Source of the DNA: Novosphingobium sp. ERN07
Lineage (GTDB): Bacteria > Pseudomonadota > Alphaproteobacteria > Sphingomonadales > Sphingomonadaceae
Direction: 5' to 3'
Length of the DNA: 64,000 nt
NCBI RefSeq assembly: GCF_012641335.1
Contig: NZ_JABAID010000011.1
Span: forward strand, 62,001 to 126,000
The translations under genes were made by a program, and so were the position numbers. The notes under the pieces were generated by a model. It searched no databases, was not told where the DNA came from, and saw only the letters and a list, made by a program, of their open reading frames with translations. This document shows, in pieces, positions 41,192 through 50,744 of this stretch (its first letter is position 1; every line of letters starts with the position of its first letter).

Positions 41192-42340
41192 TCAATAGAA
41201 ATCCGGGTTTGTCTGGACATCGCGCAGCGTGATGCGGCCAAACATCACCCGGAAGGCCCATGCTGTGTAGCCGAGCACGATGGGCAGGAAGATAATCGTC
41301 ACAAGCAACATGATCCACAGCGTCAGATGGCTTGACGAAGCGTTCCACACTGTCAGGCTGGAGCCGGGATCGATCGAACTCGGCAGGATGAAGGGAAACA
41401 TCGACAAGCCGACGGTCGCGATGATGCCGGTGGTGGCGAGCGACGATCCGGCAAAATTGATCACATGGCTGCGCTGGCGAATACCGAACCAGGCAATGAT
41501 TGGCCCGAGCAGGCCAAGCGCTGGCGCCGCAACCATCCACGGATGTTTGCCGTAGTTGTCGAGCCAAGCGCCCGCAGCCGCAATCGTGGCAGAATAGTGT
41601 GGGTTGGATGGACCGGCACTATCAACGATGCCCTCAATGCGAAATCCGATTTTGCCGGTGGCGACAAGCACTCCGCCGAGGGCAAAGAGGATGACGCTCG
41701 CGAGGGCCGCGATGCCTCCGTAGCGCCGCGCCCTTGCAAGGGCAGGACCTTCCTCGATCTTGAGCGAAAGCCAGCCTGCTCCGTGGAGCGCCAGCATGGA
41801 TACTGATAGCAGACCGGTCAGCAGAGCGAAGGGCGAGAAGAGGCCGAGCAGCGTGCCTTCATAGTGGCTACGCAGATCGCTATCGAGGCGGAAGGGCGCG
41901 CCTTGCAGGACATTGCCGACGGCTACCCCGAAGACCAGCGCCGGCACCAGCCCGCCGACGAACAAGGCCCAGTCCCAGCGCGCGCGCCATGCCGCGTCTG
42001 CATGCTTGGAGCGATACTTGAAGGCGACCGGCCGAAGAATCAGCGCCGCTAGCACCAGGAACATCGCCAGGTAGAAGCCCGAAAAGCTCACGGCGTAGAC
42101 AAACGGCCAGGCAGCAAAGATCGCACCGCCGCCTAGAATGAACCACACCTGATGGCCTTCCCAGTGTGGCGCGACCGAATTGATGACGAGGCGGCGCTCA
42201 TCATCGGTGCGGCCAACGAAGGGCAGGAGCGATGCGACGCCGAGGTCGTATCCGTCTGTGAGGGCGAAACCGATCAACAGAACGCCCATCAGCGCCCACC
42301 AGATCACCCGAAGCGTCTCGTAATCGAGAGGGATATGCAT
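41192..42340 (-). CDS. cydB: Cytochrome bd ubiquinol oxidase subunit II
   Basis: A 382-residue membrane protein. It begins MHIPLDYETLRVIWWALMGVLLIGFALTDGYDLG, the conserved CydB N-terminus, and contains NSVAPHWEGHQVWFILGGGAIFAAWP, characteristic of the family. It forms the quinol oxidase with CydA and CydX. AAGGAGG precedes the start, 14 bp after cydA. Confidence 0.95.
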   Translation of the reverse strand: MHIPLDYETLRVIWWALMGVLLIGFALTDGYDLGVASLLPFVGRTDDERRLVINSVAPHWEGHQVWFILGGGAIFAAWPFVYAVSFSGFYLAMFLVLAALILRPVAFKYRSKHADAAWRARWDWALFVGGLVPALVFGVAVGNVLQGAPFRLDSDLRSHYEGTLLGLFSPFALLTGLLSVSMLALHGAGWLSLKIEEGPALARARRYGGIAALASVILFALGGVLVATGKIGFRIEGIVDSAGPSNPHYSATIAAAGAWLDNYGKHPWMVAAPALGLLGPIIAWFGIRQRSHVINFAGSSLATTGIIATVGLSMFPFILPSSIDPGSSLTVWNASSSHLTLWIMLLVTIIFLPIVLGYTAWAFRVMFGRITLRDVQTNPDFY

Positions 42341-42354
42341 GTCCCAAGCCTCCT

Positions 42355-43935
42355 TTATTCTGCCGGGAGCGGTGCGAAGCCGCCATCACGGATGGTCGCC
42401 GACCGGGGTTTGAGATCATCATGGGCCTCAACCGGACCCTTTCGGATCGCAGCAATCATCAGCCGAACTTCGATGAATGCCAGAGTCGAATAGAGCGCAG
42501 TAAAGCCGATGATCGTGGCCCAGACCTGACCAATTGTGAGCGAAGATGCGCCAAGGAAGGTGGGTAGCACCCCGTCCACGGCCCAAGGCTGCCGCCCGAT
42601 CTCGGCCAGCACCCAGCCAAACTCGATAGCGAGCCAGGGCAGCGGCATGATCGCTACCGCCACGCGCAGGAACCAGCGCCGCTCGAACTGGCAAACCGAA
42701 GCGCAGTAGAAGGCCAACGCGAAGAAGCCGATCAGGAAAAATCCAAGCCCTGCCATCAAACGAAACAGCCAGAACATCACCGGGACGTTCGGAATGGTGT
42801 CCTTTGCAGCGATGAGGATCTGGGCATCGCTTGCTTGACGGGGGTCTGCGATCTGCCGCTTGAGCAGCAGCGCATAACCAAGGTCAGACTTGTGCTGTTC
42901 AAACGTCTGGCGCGCAGCAAGATCATTGCGGTTGAGCTTGAGACGCTCGACGGCGTCATAGGCGATAATTCCGCTATGAATGCGTTCATCGGCTTTCAGG
43001 ACCAATTCGTTGATACCGACAACCTGCCCGGAGAGACTCCGGGTCGAGATCAGCCCGAGAACATAGGGCACCTTGATTTCATACCGGGTCGTGTGAGTCG
43101 CAAGGTCGGGAATGCCGAAAAGCGAGAGACCCGCTGGCGCCGGTTCAGTCTCCCACATTGCCTCGATCGCAGCGAGCTTCATCTTCTGGTTGTCAGTCAA
43201 GGCATAACCAGACTCGTCGCCAAGCACGACGACGGAAAGCGAGGACGCCAGACCGAAGGCTGAGGCGACCATCATCGAACGCTTGGCGACGGCGACCCAC
43301 TTGCCTTTGAGCAAGTACCAGGCCGAGACACCCATCACGAACACCGAGGCGCAGACATAGCCAGCGCTGACGGTGTGAACGAATTTTGCCTGCGCCACGG
43401 GATTGAAAAGCACCGAATAGAAGTCGGTGACTTCCATCCGCATCGTCTGCGGGTTGAAGCTGGAGCCGACCGGGTTCTGCATCCAGCCATTGGCGATCAG
43501 GATCCAGAGCGCGGAGAGATTGGTACCCAGGGCCACCATGAGGGTAACGGCCAGATGCCCGATCTTGGAGAGCCGGTCCCATCCAAAGAACATCAGACCG
43601 ACGAATGTCGCTTCAAGGAAGAAGGCCATGAGGCCTTCGATCGCCAGTGGCGCACCAAAGATGTCACCTACATAGTGCGAATAATAGGACCAATTGGTCC
43701 CGAATTCGAATTCCATGGTAAGGCCGGTAGCAACGCCTAGTACAAAGTTGATCCCGAACAGCTTGCCCCAGAAACGGGTGACGCGGCGCCAGATCGGGCG
43801 GCCCGTCATCACGTAAATGCTCTCCATGATCACAAGAAGGAACGAGAGGCCCAGCGTCAGCGGCACGAAGAGGAAGTGATACATCGCGGTCAGCGCAAAC
43901 TGGAACCGTGAGAGTTCGACTACAGCCATATCCAT
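42355..43935 (-). CDS. cydA: Cytochrome bd ubiquinol oxidase subunit I
   Basis: A 526-residue membrane subunit carrying haems b558, b595 and d. The N-terminal histidine ligand is in FALTAMYHFLFVPLTLGLSFL (H20). FVHTVSAGYVCAS carries the second, and GRQPWAVDGVLPT is conserved near the quinol site. The size fits the long Q-loop class seen in E. coli. Cytochrome bd is resistant to sulfide, unlike haem-copper oxidases, which fits the neighbouring sulfide genes. Divergent from cydD across 125 bp. Confidence 0.95.
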   Translation of the reverse strand: MDMAVVELSRFQFALTAMYHFLFVPLTLGLSFLLVIMESIYVMTGRPIWRRVTRFWGKLFGINFVLGVATGLTMEFEFGTNWSYYSHYVGDIFGAPLAIEGLMAFFLEATFVGLMFFGWDRLSKIGHLAVTLMVALGTNLSALWILIANGWMQNPVGSSFNPQTMRMEVTDFYSVLFNPVAQAKFVHTVSAGYVCASVFVMGVSAWYLLKGKWVAVAKRSMMVASAFGLASSLSVVVLGDESGYALTDNQKMKLAAIEAMWETEPAPAGLSLFGIPDLATHTTRYEIKVPYVLGLISTRSLSGQVVGINELVLKADERIHSGIIAYDAVERLKLNRNDLAARQTFEQHKSDLGYALLLKRQIADPRQASDAQILIAAKDTIPNVPVMFWLFRLMAGLGFFLIGFFALAFYCASVCQFERRWFLRVAVAIMPLPWLAIEFGWVLAEIGRQPWAVDGVLPTFLGASSLTIGQVWATIIGFTALYSTLAFIEVRLMIAAIRKGPVEAHDDLKPRSATIRDGGFAPLPAE

Positions 43936-44007
43936 CGTGAAGCGTCCTTCGCTTGCTGCGCCGGATGGGGCTCGACTCGCGACACCCCTTCGTTTAGTGA
44001 AATTGTG

Positions 44008-44028
44008 AATATAAGAATATTGTAATAT
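44008..44028. promoter_or_regulatory. AT-rich repeat between cydA and cydD
   Basis: AATAT occurs three times with exact 8-bp period (44008, 44016, 44024). ATATT-GT-AATAT at 44017-44028 is an inverted repeat. It is the AT-rich island in the 125-bp divergent promoter region of cydABX and cydDC, so it is a promoter and/or regulator-binding site. No FNR-type TTGAT-N4-ATCAA site is present. Confidence 0.45.
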
Positions 44029-44060
44029 GGGCTGGCCGTCAAGCCATCGAGTCGGAATTT

Positions 44061-45677
44061 ATGCCTGTCACAGCGTCGGAGTTCTTTGCTGCAAAGTCCC
44101 CAGGAGTGCGTCGGGCCACCCTTTGGTGGAGCGCAGATACGCTGGGTGCTGCTCTGTTCGCCGCGAGCCTAGCTGTGTGGCTAGGTGGTGGCATTGGCTC
44201 CCATTCACTTCAACACAAGTTTTGGATACTGAGCGCGCTGGCGCTGAGCGGCACGATCCGTGCAATCGTTCAGGCTTCCGCCTCCCACCACGGCCAGCGA
44301 GCAGCCAATGCCGTGAAGCTAAGCCTGCGACGACGCCTGTACGAAGCACTATTGCCGACCGGATTTCGACGTGGGCGCTTGCCTGGCGAAGATCTGCGCA
44401 CAGCGGTCGACAATGTCGAAGTTGCCGAGGGTTATATTGGCCGATTTGCCCCGATCAGGTCAGCGGCTGTCTTGGCCCCACTGATCTGTGCCGCACTGGC
44501 CGCATTGGCCAGCTGGGTTGCCGCTGCGATCATGCTGGCCACTTTGATTCCTTTTGCGATCGGAATGGCGCTCGCAGGCAACGCCGCTCGGGTTGAAGCC
44601 GACCGCCAGCTGTCGGCCCTTTCCCGCATGACCGGCCTGTTCGTCGATCGCGCTCGCGTGCTGCCGACGATTGTGAGCTTCGGGGCAGAAGAGCGTGTCA
44701 CCAGGCAGATTGCAGGCGCGGCTCGCGAAGTTGCCGATCGAACGCTCCTGGTTCTGCGGATTGCCTTTGTATCGAGCGCCGTGTTGGAGTTCTTTGCCGC
44801 GCTCTCGGTGGCACTGATCGCGGTTTACTGCGGATTTTTACTGCTTGATCTGCTTCCCTTCCCGGCCCCGGAACAGCTCAATCTCGGACAAGCCTTCTTC
44901 GTGCTGGCAATGGCCCCGGAATTCTATCTCGGCATGCGCCGCATGGCAGCTGCCTATCATGAGAAACAACAGGGTGAGGCCGCTGCAGCGGCCATTCAGC
45001 CGGAACTCGAGCGCGCAGAAGCGCTGCTAGAGGCGATGAAGGGGGCGCCAGCTATTGCCGACCCACTCATGATTAAGGATCTGGTCATCCGATATGACGA
45101 TGGCAGCTGCATCGGGCCGGCTACTGCCAGTTGGCCGGCAACTGGTCTTCATGTAATTACTGGACCAACCGGGGCGGGAAAATCTTCCTTGCTACATGCG
45201 CTGGTGGGAATGGCTCCCATCGCATCCGGCCGAATCATTGCATCAGGTGAAATTATCGCTCCGGGGAGTCTGAATCCCCAGATTGGCTGGTGCGGGCAGC
45301 GCCCCTTCCTGCTGCCAGGGTCGCTTCAGGACAATCTCCTGCTCGGAGCGCCCGCCGACCGAGCGCCTGCATGGGCTCAATTGGTGGCCAGACTCGGATT
45401 GGACGAGATGATTGCCGACCGCGGATGTGACCTTGTCATTGATCCGACCGGGGCTGGCTTGTCCGGAGGCGAACGGCGGCGCATCGGCCTCGCAAGGGCA
45501 ATCCTGTCGAATAGGCCCATACTTTTGCTCGACGAGCCCACTGCTGATCTAGACGCGGCGACCGCCCATGCCGTCGTGGATATTTTGCTGGAAGTCGCGC
45601 GCACCCGACTGGTGATTGCCGCGACGCACGACCCGCTTTTAGTGGGCAAGGCAGGCAGCGAAGTGACCTACTCATGA
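44061..45677 (+). CDS. cydD: Thiol/haem ABC exporter subunit CydD
   Basis: A 538-residue half-transporter with an N-terminal six-helix membrane domain and a C-terminal ATPase. Walker A GPTGAGKS is at residues 368-375, signature LSGGERRR, Walker B ILLLDEPTADLD. CydDC exports cysteine and glutathione or haem-linked reductant and is needed for cytochrome bd assembly. The stop overlaps the cydC start by 4 bp (ATGA). Confidence 0.92.
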   Translation: MPVTASEFFAAKSPGVRRATLWWSADTLGAALFAASLAVWLGGGIGSHSLQHKFWILSALALSGTIRAIVQASASHHGQRAANAVKLSLRRRLYEALLPTGFRRGRLPGEDLRTAVDNVEVAEGYIGRFAPIRSAAVLAPLICAALAALASWVAAAIMLATLIPFAIGMALAGNAARVEADRQLSALSRMTGLFVDRARVLPTIVSFGAEERVTRQIAGAAREVADRTLLVLRIAFVSSAVLEFFAALSVALIAVYCGFLLLDLLPFPAPEQLNLGQAFFVLAMAPEFYLGMRRMAAAYHEKQQGEAAAAAIQPELERAEALLEAMKGAPAIADPLMIKDLVIRYDDGSCIGPATASWPATGLHVITGPTGAGKSSLLHALVGMAPIASGRIIASGEIIAPGSLNPQIGWCGQRPFLLPGSLQDNLLLGAPADRAPAWAQLVARLGLDEMIADRGCDLVIDPTGAGLSGGERRRIGLARAILSNRPILLLDEPTADLDAATAHAVVDILLEVARTRLVIAATHDPLLVGKAGSEVTYS

Positions 45678-47266
45678 CGCAGGACCTTCTCGCTATTGCC
45701 CGGCGCAGCCAGCGCCGCACCAGCCTCACTGCCAGCCTGGCCGGAATGATTGCCGCGGTCACAGGCGTTGCTCTTGTGGCGATCTCGGGCTGGTTTCTGA
45801 CTGGTGCGGCACTTGCCGGGGCTGGCGGCATCGTTGCCGTTCAAGCCTTCAACTATCTTCTGCCTAGCGCCGGTATTCGCGGACTCGCCATTACTCGTAC
45901 CGTGTCGCGCTACTTCGAACGACTGCTTGGCCACCGCGCTGCCCTGCTCGCGCTTGCCGATCTGCGACCGCAGATTTTTTCCCGGCTCGCTAGTGCCGAC
46001 ATCGATGAAATATCAAGCCGCAGCGGCGGCACGATCGCCGCCCATTTGGGCTCTGACATTGAAGCGCTTGAAGATCTGGCGATCCGTCGTGTCGCGATGA
46101 CTGCCGCTGCGGCTGGCGGGCTGGCTGGACTCGGCAGCGCTCTGCTGGCGGGCTTGTCGACCGCTCTGGTGCTCGTGCTTGGTCTCGGGCTCACACTGCT
46201 GGGAACCCGTGTTCTGGCGCCGCGTCTGCTGGCTAAGCCTTATCGCGACCATGGCGAAGCGCTGCAATCGCTCAAGAGGCTGTATTCCGAATATGCGAGT
46301 TGCAGCGTTGATCTCGCGCTATACGGCCAAGCCGGACGGGTGAGTGCGATCCTTGAAGCGCAAGGCCTGCGTCTCGATCACGCTCGCCTCGCTATCGTCA
46401 GGGGCGAAGGACTGCTCCAGGGATTGCAGCTCGCGCTCGCCTCGCTGACCATAGCAGGAATGCTTGCAAGCATGCATGCGCCTCTAGCGATCCAGGCACT
46501 CGCAGCCCTTGCTGGCGCCGGAGCCTTTGAAGCTTTGGGCAGCCTGAACCACTCATTGCTGCAACGATCGCGCGTCGAGGCTGCGCTCGGGCGGCTCACA
46601 GTCATTGCAACCCTGCCTGCGCGAACGAACATAGAGAAACTCAGCCCGTTTGGCGGGCGGAAACCGTCAGTCACGCTTGGTAACGATCACGGGGCGATCA
46701 CAGTCGAAGCTGGCGAGCGGATACGTATTGCCGGTGTCTCGGGCAGCGGCAAGTCGCGTCTCGTCATGAGCCTTGTCGGCCTGCGGCGCGATGCCCCGGA
46801 AACAATCCTGGTGGATGGGACCAAAGCGACTGAGCTCAGCATCGAAGCCCTCCGCGAAGTCTTCGCCTTTTCGGGCCAAGATGCTCCGCTGATCGCCGGC
46901 ACAATCGCGGACAATCTTCGGCTTGCGAAGCCGGGGGTCACCGAACCCGGGATGTGGTTGGCGCTTGAGGTCGCCTGCTTAGCCGAAACCGTGCGCGATA
47001 TGCCCGATGAACTCGAAACGTGGCTTGGTGCGGAGGGCGCTCGGCTTTCCGGTGGACAGCGCAAACGCCTTTCGCTGGCACGCGCGCTGCTTGCCGAGAA
47101 ATCCTGGCTCGTGCTCGATGAGCCAAGCGAAGGCCTGGACCTTGCAACTGAACAGCAATTGGCGTGCAAACTCGATGCCTGGCTGCGCGAGACTGGCACT
47201 GGGCTGGTTTTGGTCAATCACCGGCCTGGACTGGACTGGCTGGCGAAAGACGTTCTCGAACTCTGA
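45674..47266 (+). CDS. cydC: Thiol/haem ABC exporter subunit CydC
   Basis: A 530-residue half-transporter, partner of CydD. It begins MTQDLLAIARRSQRRTSLTASLAGMIAA. Walker A GVSGSGKS at residues 354-361, signature LSGGQRKR, then LVLDEPSEGLD. Export of thiols to the periplasm also links it to sulfur redox balance. It ends 4 bp before the convergent ArsR gene. Confidence 0.93.
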   Translation: MTQDLLAIARRSQRRTSLTASLAGMIAAVTGVALVAISGWFLTGAALAGAGGIVAVQAFNYLLPSAGIRGLAITRTVSRYFERLLGHRAALLALADLRPQIFSRLASADIDEISSRSGGTIAAHLGSDIEALEDLAIRRVAMTAAAAGGLAGLGSALLAGLSTALVLVLGLGLTLLGTRVLAPRLLAKPYRDHGEALQSLKRLYSEYASCSVDLALYGQAGRVSAILEAQGLRLDHARLAIVRGEGLLQGLQLALASLTIAGMLASMHAPLAIQALAALAGAGAFEALGSLNHSLLQRSRVEAALGRLTVIATLPARTNIEKLSPFGGRKPSVTLGNDHGAITVEAGERIRIAGVSGSGKSRLVMSLVGLRRDAPETILVDGTKATELSIEALREVFAFSGQDAPLIAGTIADNLRLAKPGVTEPGMWLALEVACLAETVRDMPDELETWLGAEGARLSGGQRKRLSLARALLAEKSWLVLDEPSEGLDLATEQQLACKLDAWLRETGTGLVLVNHRPGLDWLAKDVLEL

Positions 47267-47270
47267 TCGT

Positions 47271-47645
47271 TCAGCTTCTAGGCTGCACTCGAGCGAACAT
47301 AGCTGCTCCAACCGGTCCCGGGGCGATAGCCCTAGGAACAAACGCATCTTTGTCATCGGCCGCGCTGCATAACTTTTCAATTGCTTCGCGCGCTACGTGC
47401 AGCGTTGCCGGATTGAGCGAGTAGAAAACTTGCTTGGCTTCGCGACGGGTCGCCACGAGCTCAGCCTTTCGCAAAATAGCCAGTTGTTGGCTTAGCCCAG
47501 GCTGACCAATTGCCGTCTTCTGCTCAAGTGCGCTCACCCCATGTTCGCCGGCGACGAGAGCTAGGAGGATGCCCATACGCGAAGGATGGCCGATAACGCG
47601 GAAAAGATCTGAAATGTCTTCCGTTCCGCTGGCTGCGCGCGTCAT
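47271..47645 (-). CDS. ArsR-family transcriptional regulator (single cysteine)
   Basis: A 124-residue winged-helix protein: LFRVIGHPSRMGILLALVAGEHGVSALEQKTAIGQPGLSQQLAILRKAELVATRREAKQVFYSL is a standard ArsR/SmtB DNA-binding core. It has only one cysteine (C93), so the paired-cysteine persulfide switch seen in BigR/SqrR proteins is not available within one subunit. Its ATG overlaps the peroxiredoxin stop (ATGA), so it probably senses something linked to peroxide or sulfur chemistry and controls this or the cyd genes. Confidence 0.85.
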   Translation of the reverse strand: MTRAASGTEDISDLFRVIGHPSRMGILLALVAGEHGVSALEQKTAIGQPGLSQQLAILRKAELVATRREAKQVFYSLNPATLHVAREAIEKLCSAADDKDAFVPRAIAPGPVGAAMFARVQPRS

Positions 47646-48295
47646 GATTTCGCTTCTCCGACTTCCTTGTAGAACCAGCCAGTGGCGGTCTTGCTGGCGA
47701 GCGCGTCTGCAGTCAGAAAATCGGGATGTTCGAGCACTTTGCCCCCTGGTTGCCAACCCTCGGGCGTAATCACCGAACCATCTGCCGATCGCTTTAGTGC
47801 TGACACCAGTCGCAAGATTTCAGCAACAGACCGTCCGACATTGATCGGATACCAAGTAATGGCGCGGACTATCCCTTCCGGATCAATGACGTAAACCGCA
47901 CGGACCGAGGCCGCAGTATCCGCCTCTGCCGATACCATGCCAAAGGCGCGGGCGATCTCGAGAGTAGGGTCTTCGACAACCGGAAAGTCTATCGCGACGC
48001 CGAAATCATCCCGAAGCGCGCGAATCCAGGCAAGATGCGAGAACAAGCTATCGACTGAGTGGCCAAGCAGCCCGCAATCAAGCTTCGCGAATGCATTGGA
48101 AGCTTTTGCAAAGGCCACAAACTCGCTGGTGCAGACCGGTGTAAAGTCAGCCGGGTGCGAAAAAAATACAAGCCACCTGCCCCGGTACTGGTGCAGCGAC
48201 ACCATGCCCTCGGTCGAACGGGCGGTAAATTCGGGCGCGGCTTCTCCGATCCGAATGGGCGTTGGCTGCGCCTTGCCTGTGTCCTGTTCCGTCAT
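47642..48295 (-). CDS. Peroxiredoxin (Prx6/1-Cys type)
   Basis: A 217-residue thiol peroxidase. The peroxidatic cysteine is C55 in the PVCTSEF motif, preceded by FFSHPADFTP. The C-terminal extension (KTATGWFYKEVG) is that of 1-Cys Prx6-like enzymes; no C-terminal resolving cysteine is seen. It reduces peroxides, possibly also persulfides. Transcriptionally coupled to the ArsR gene. The 151-bp gap to kup holds a GAACCG/CGGTTC hairpin without a T-run. Confidence 0.9.
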   Translation of the reverse strand: MTEQDTGKAQPTPIRIGEAAPEFTARSTEGMVSLHQYRGRWLVFFSHPADFTPVCTSEFVAFAKASNAFAKLDCGLLGHSVDSLFSHLAWIRALRDDFGVAIDFPVVEDPTLEIARAFGMVSAEADTAASVRAVYVIDPEGIVRAITWYPINVGRSVAEILRLVSALKRSADGSVITPEGWQPGGKVLEHPDFLTADALASKTATGWFYKEVGEAKS

Positions 48296-48446
48296 ATAAA
48301 TCCTGTCAATCAGGCCATCATTTTCTGAATTTATGCAAATGTCTGCGCATCTGCAACACTTTCCCGGACTTTAACCTGCTCGACCACGCAAGGATTGCAT
48401 TGATCAAAGTCAGTCAGCTGCGTGAGAACCGGATGTGTGGTTCGGT

Positions 48447-50354
48447 TCAGGAGAAGTGCACGGGCAGGATCTCAACCGAAAGCGGAACATCATAGCCAAG
48501 GCCGTAGTGATAATAGGTCGGCTGAGAAATCAGGCGGAGCAACTCGTAAGCCCTGAAGCGGATGGCGCGGATGGGCCCCATGTCGCGGGCCGGTGCCAAA
48601 TGCTCGCGCACAACGTGCACGTTCCATTTTCTGTGATCGGGTTCGAGCTGGATCTCTAGCTGCTGGGCCAGCTTCTGGAGCCCGACTTCAACATCGGGAA
48701 CCTCCATAAAGCCAAAACGCATCTCGACGCGAACCAACCGGCCATTTGGATTGTCCTCGATTACGGTCGTCTCGAAACGATCCTCATGGATGAAGGGAAC
48801 TTTTGGATGGTCGACATGGACGAAGATGATGTTGCGAGGCAAAGCTCCGTTGCGTTCCCACAAGAGCTGTAAGAGCGCCGGTGCGCGCCGTGTCTTCTTG
48901 GCGCAATTGTGCGCAGGGATCATCAGCACGGCAGTCTGCTCGATGAAACGATCAGCGGTGCGGTGAATTGCAATGACATCCGGCATCGGCAGCGCGCGGC
49001 GCGAGAGATAGGCTGCCAGAGTCTTGGCTCGCCCCCAGTGCCAGACCAACATCGTAGAGAAGACTGCAAGGCCAATGCAGAGAGGGACATAACCGCCCTC
49101 CAGCACCTTCGTCGAATTCGCGATGACAAAACCTGCATCAATCAGGACTAGCGGCGCGAAGACGAGCGAAGCGGATAGCTCTGACCACTTCCAGACTTTG
49201 CGCGCGAGCACCATCATCGCGACGGAAGTCATCAGCATGTTGCCAGCGACGGCTAGCCCATAGGCAGAACCCAAGGCGGCGCTGGATTCAAAACCAATGA
49301 CCAACGCGACGCATCCGATAAACAGTAGCCAGTTGATAAAGGGAACATAGACCTCCCCTGCCTGCCCGCGGTGCGTGTGTTTGATTTTTAATTGCGGGAA
49401 CAGTCCCAATGCGATCGCCTGGGAAATCAGCGAAAACGTTCCTGAGATCAGCGCTTGCGAGGCGATCACAGTCGATAAGGTGGCCAACACGATGAACGGC
49501 AACAGGAGAACTTGCGGCACGAGATGAAACAGCAGGCCGGGTCCAGTTCGTGCAGGGTCCAACAGAAGATAGGCACCCTGTCCGAGATAGGTGAGGAGAA
49601 GCGCCGGAAACGCGATGGCAAACCAGGCCCGGCGGATCGGGGCGGCTCCAAAATGCCCCATGTCGGCATACATCGCTTCGCCGCCAGTGACGACCAATAT
49701 GACGGCGCCAAGCAGGAGGAGATTGGCGCTCAGATTGCCATGAATTAGCAGTTGCACTGCGTGTAGTGGTGAAAGTGCAGCCAGAATTGCGGGATGCGCA
49801 GCAACTTGCATGCCTCCCAGAACCGCGATCACGGCAAACCAGGTCAGCATGACCGGGCCGAACAGGCGCCCTACTGCCCGGCTTCCCCGGTGCTGAACCC
49901 AGAACAGGCCTGCCAGCAGACCCAGTGTTACAGGTATGACAAAGCCGGACAAGCTGGGTGCTGCCACCGCGAGGCCTTCAACCGCCGAAAGAACACTGAT
50001 TGCCGGGGTGATCATGCCATCGCCGAACAGCAGGCCCGCTCCGAGCAAAAGGGCCCAGGCCAAGAGGGAGCGCCCTTTCCGGTTAAACCGGTCAAGCAGA
50101 CCATAGAGCGCGAAAACCCCGCCTTCCCCGTCGTTGTCAGCGCGCAGCACCAGAAACGCGTATTTGAACGCCACAACCAAGGTAAGCGTCCAAAGAATGA
50201 GCGAAATCCCGCCCACAATCTCGTCCGGCGTCGGTGCCATCAAGCGATGGGCAAATAGCAGTCCCACCGCGTAAAGCGGCGACGTGCCGATGTCGCCGAA
50301 AACCACGCCCAACGCGCCAAGTTCGGGGGTTGCGCGCAGGTCCCGTCTAGGCAT
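48447..50354 (-). CDS. kup: Kup-type potassium uptake transporter
   Basis: A 635-residue transporter with about 12 membrane helices and a C-terminal cytoplasmic domain. It begins LGALGVVFGDIGTSPLYAV, the Kup signature, and contains LRADNDGEGGVFALYGL and GDGMITPAISVLSAVEGL. It takes up K+ by proton symport. An accessory Kup in a sulfur/respiration block is unexpected; it may support pH or membrane-potential homeostasis. Confidence 0.93.
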   Translation of the reverse strand: MPRRDLRATPELGALGVVFGDIGTSPLYAVGLLFAHRLMAPTPDEIVGGISLILWTLTLVVAFKYAFLVLRADNDGEGGVFALYGLLDRFNRKGRSLLAWALLLGAGLLFGDGMITPAISVLSAVEGLAVAAPSLSGFVIPVTLGLLAGLFWVQHRGSRAVGRLFGPVMLTWFAVIAVLGGMQVAAHPAILAALSPLHAVQLLIHGNLSANLLLLGAVILVVTGGEAMYADMGHFGAAPIRRAWFAIAFPALLLTYLGQGAYLLLDPARTGPGLLFHLVPQVLLLPFIVLATLSTVIASQALISGTFSLISQAIALGLFPQLKIKHTHRGQAGEVYVPFINWLLFIGCVALVIGFESSAALGSAYGLAVAGNMLMTSVAMMVLARKVWKWSELSASLVFAPLVLIDAGFVIANSTKVLEGGYVPLCIGLAVFSTMLVWHWGRAKTLAAYLSRRALPMPDVIAIHRTADRFIEQTAVLMIPAHNCAKKTRRAPALLQLLWERNGALPRNIIFVHVDHPKVPFIHEDRFETTVIEDNPNGRLVRVEMRFGFMEVPDVEVGLQKLAQQLEIQLEPDHRKWNVHVVREHLAPARDMGPIRAIRFRAYELLRLISQPTYYHYGLGYDVPLSVEILPVHFS

Positions 50355-50432
50355 TGCCGAAAGGGCCTTGCGCGACGAACCTGCCCCCAGCGGAACCCGT
50401 CCGGATCCGCTGCATGGGAGGCGCCGTCTGGT

Positions 50433-50627
50433 TCAGTTCTTCACTAAATGCGTGATCTTGCGCGCAACCAGCCAGCTTACTGGGATAGCAATCACGAAAC
50501 CTGCGACGACCGCGATGATAATCGGCCGGGCCGTATCGTATCCCATGCTCAGCGCGACTGTCACAAGGATTCCCATGAGGGTCGTGCCGATCACGAAATG
50601 CAGTGCAAAAGCTATGCGACTTTGCAT
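50433..50627 (-). CDS. Small membrane protein upstream of kup
   Basis: A 64-residue protein from ATG 50627, with GGAGA about 6 bp upstream. Two membrane helices fill the chain (IAFALHFVIGTTLMGILVTVALSMG and PIIIAVVAGFVIAIPVSWLVARKI). No family recognised with certainty. It lies 78 bp before kup on the same strand. Confidence 0.65.
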   Translation of the reverse strand: MQSRIAFALHFVIGTTLMGILVTVALSMGYDTARPIIIAVVAGFVIAIPVSWLVARKITHLVKN

Positions 50628-50744
50628 AATCGGTCTCCGCTTCAACCCTCCCTACAAACCGCACAGGAAGGTTCATTGATCTCACGCAAATAGTTGGAAA
50701 TAAATGATCATATCATCCAGACCTATAGCTGCCTTGCTTCGGCA

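Noticed and set aside
48400..48407. TTGATCAA as an FNR site before peroxiredoxin
   Set aside because: FNR sites need four bases between the half-sites; here there is none, so it is only a short palindrome.
48425..48455. GAACCG/CGGTTC hairpin downstream of kup as group II intron domain V or terminator
   Set aside because: The stem is only six pairs, has no bulged AC pattern of domain V and no T-run; at most a weak RNA hairpin.
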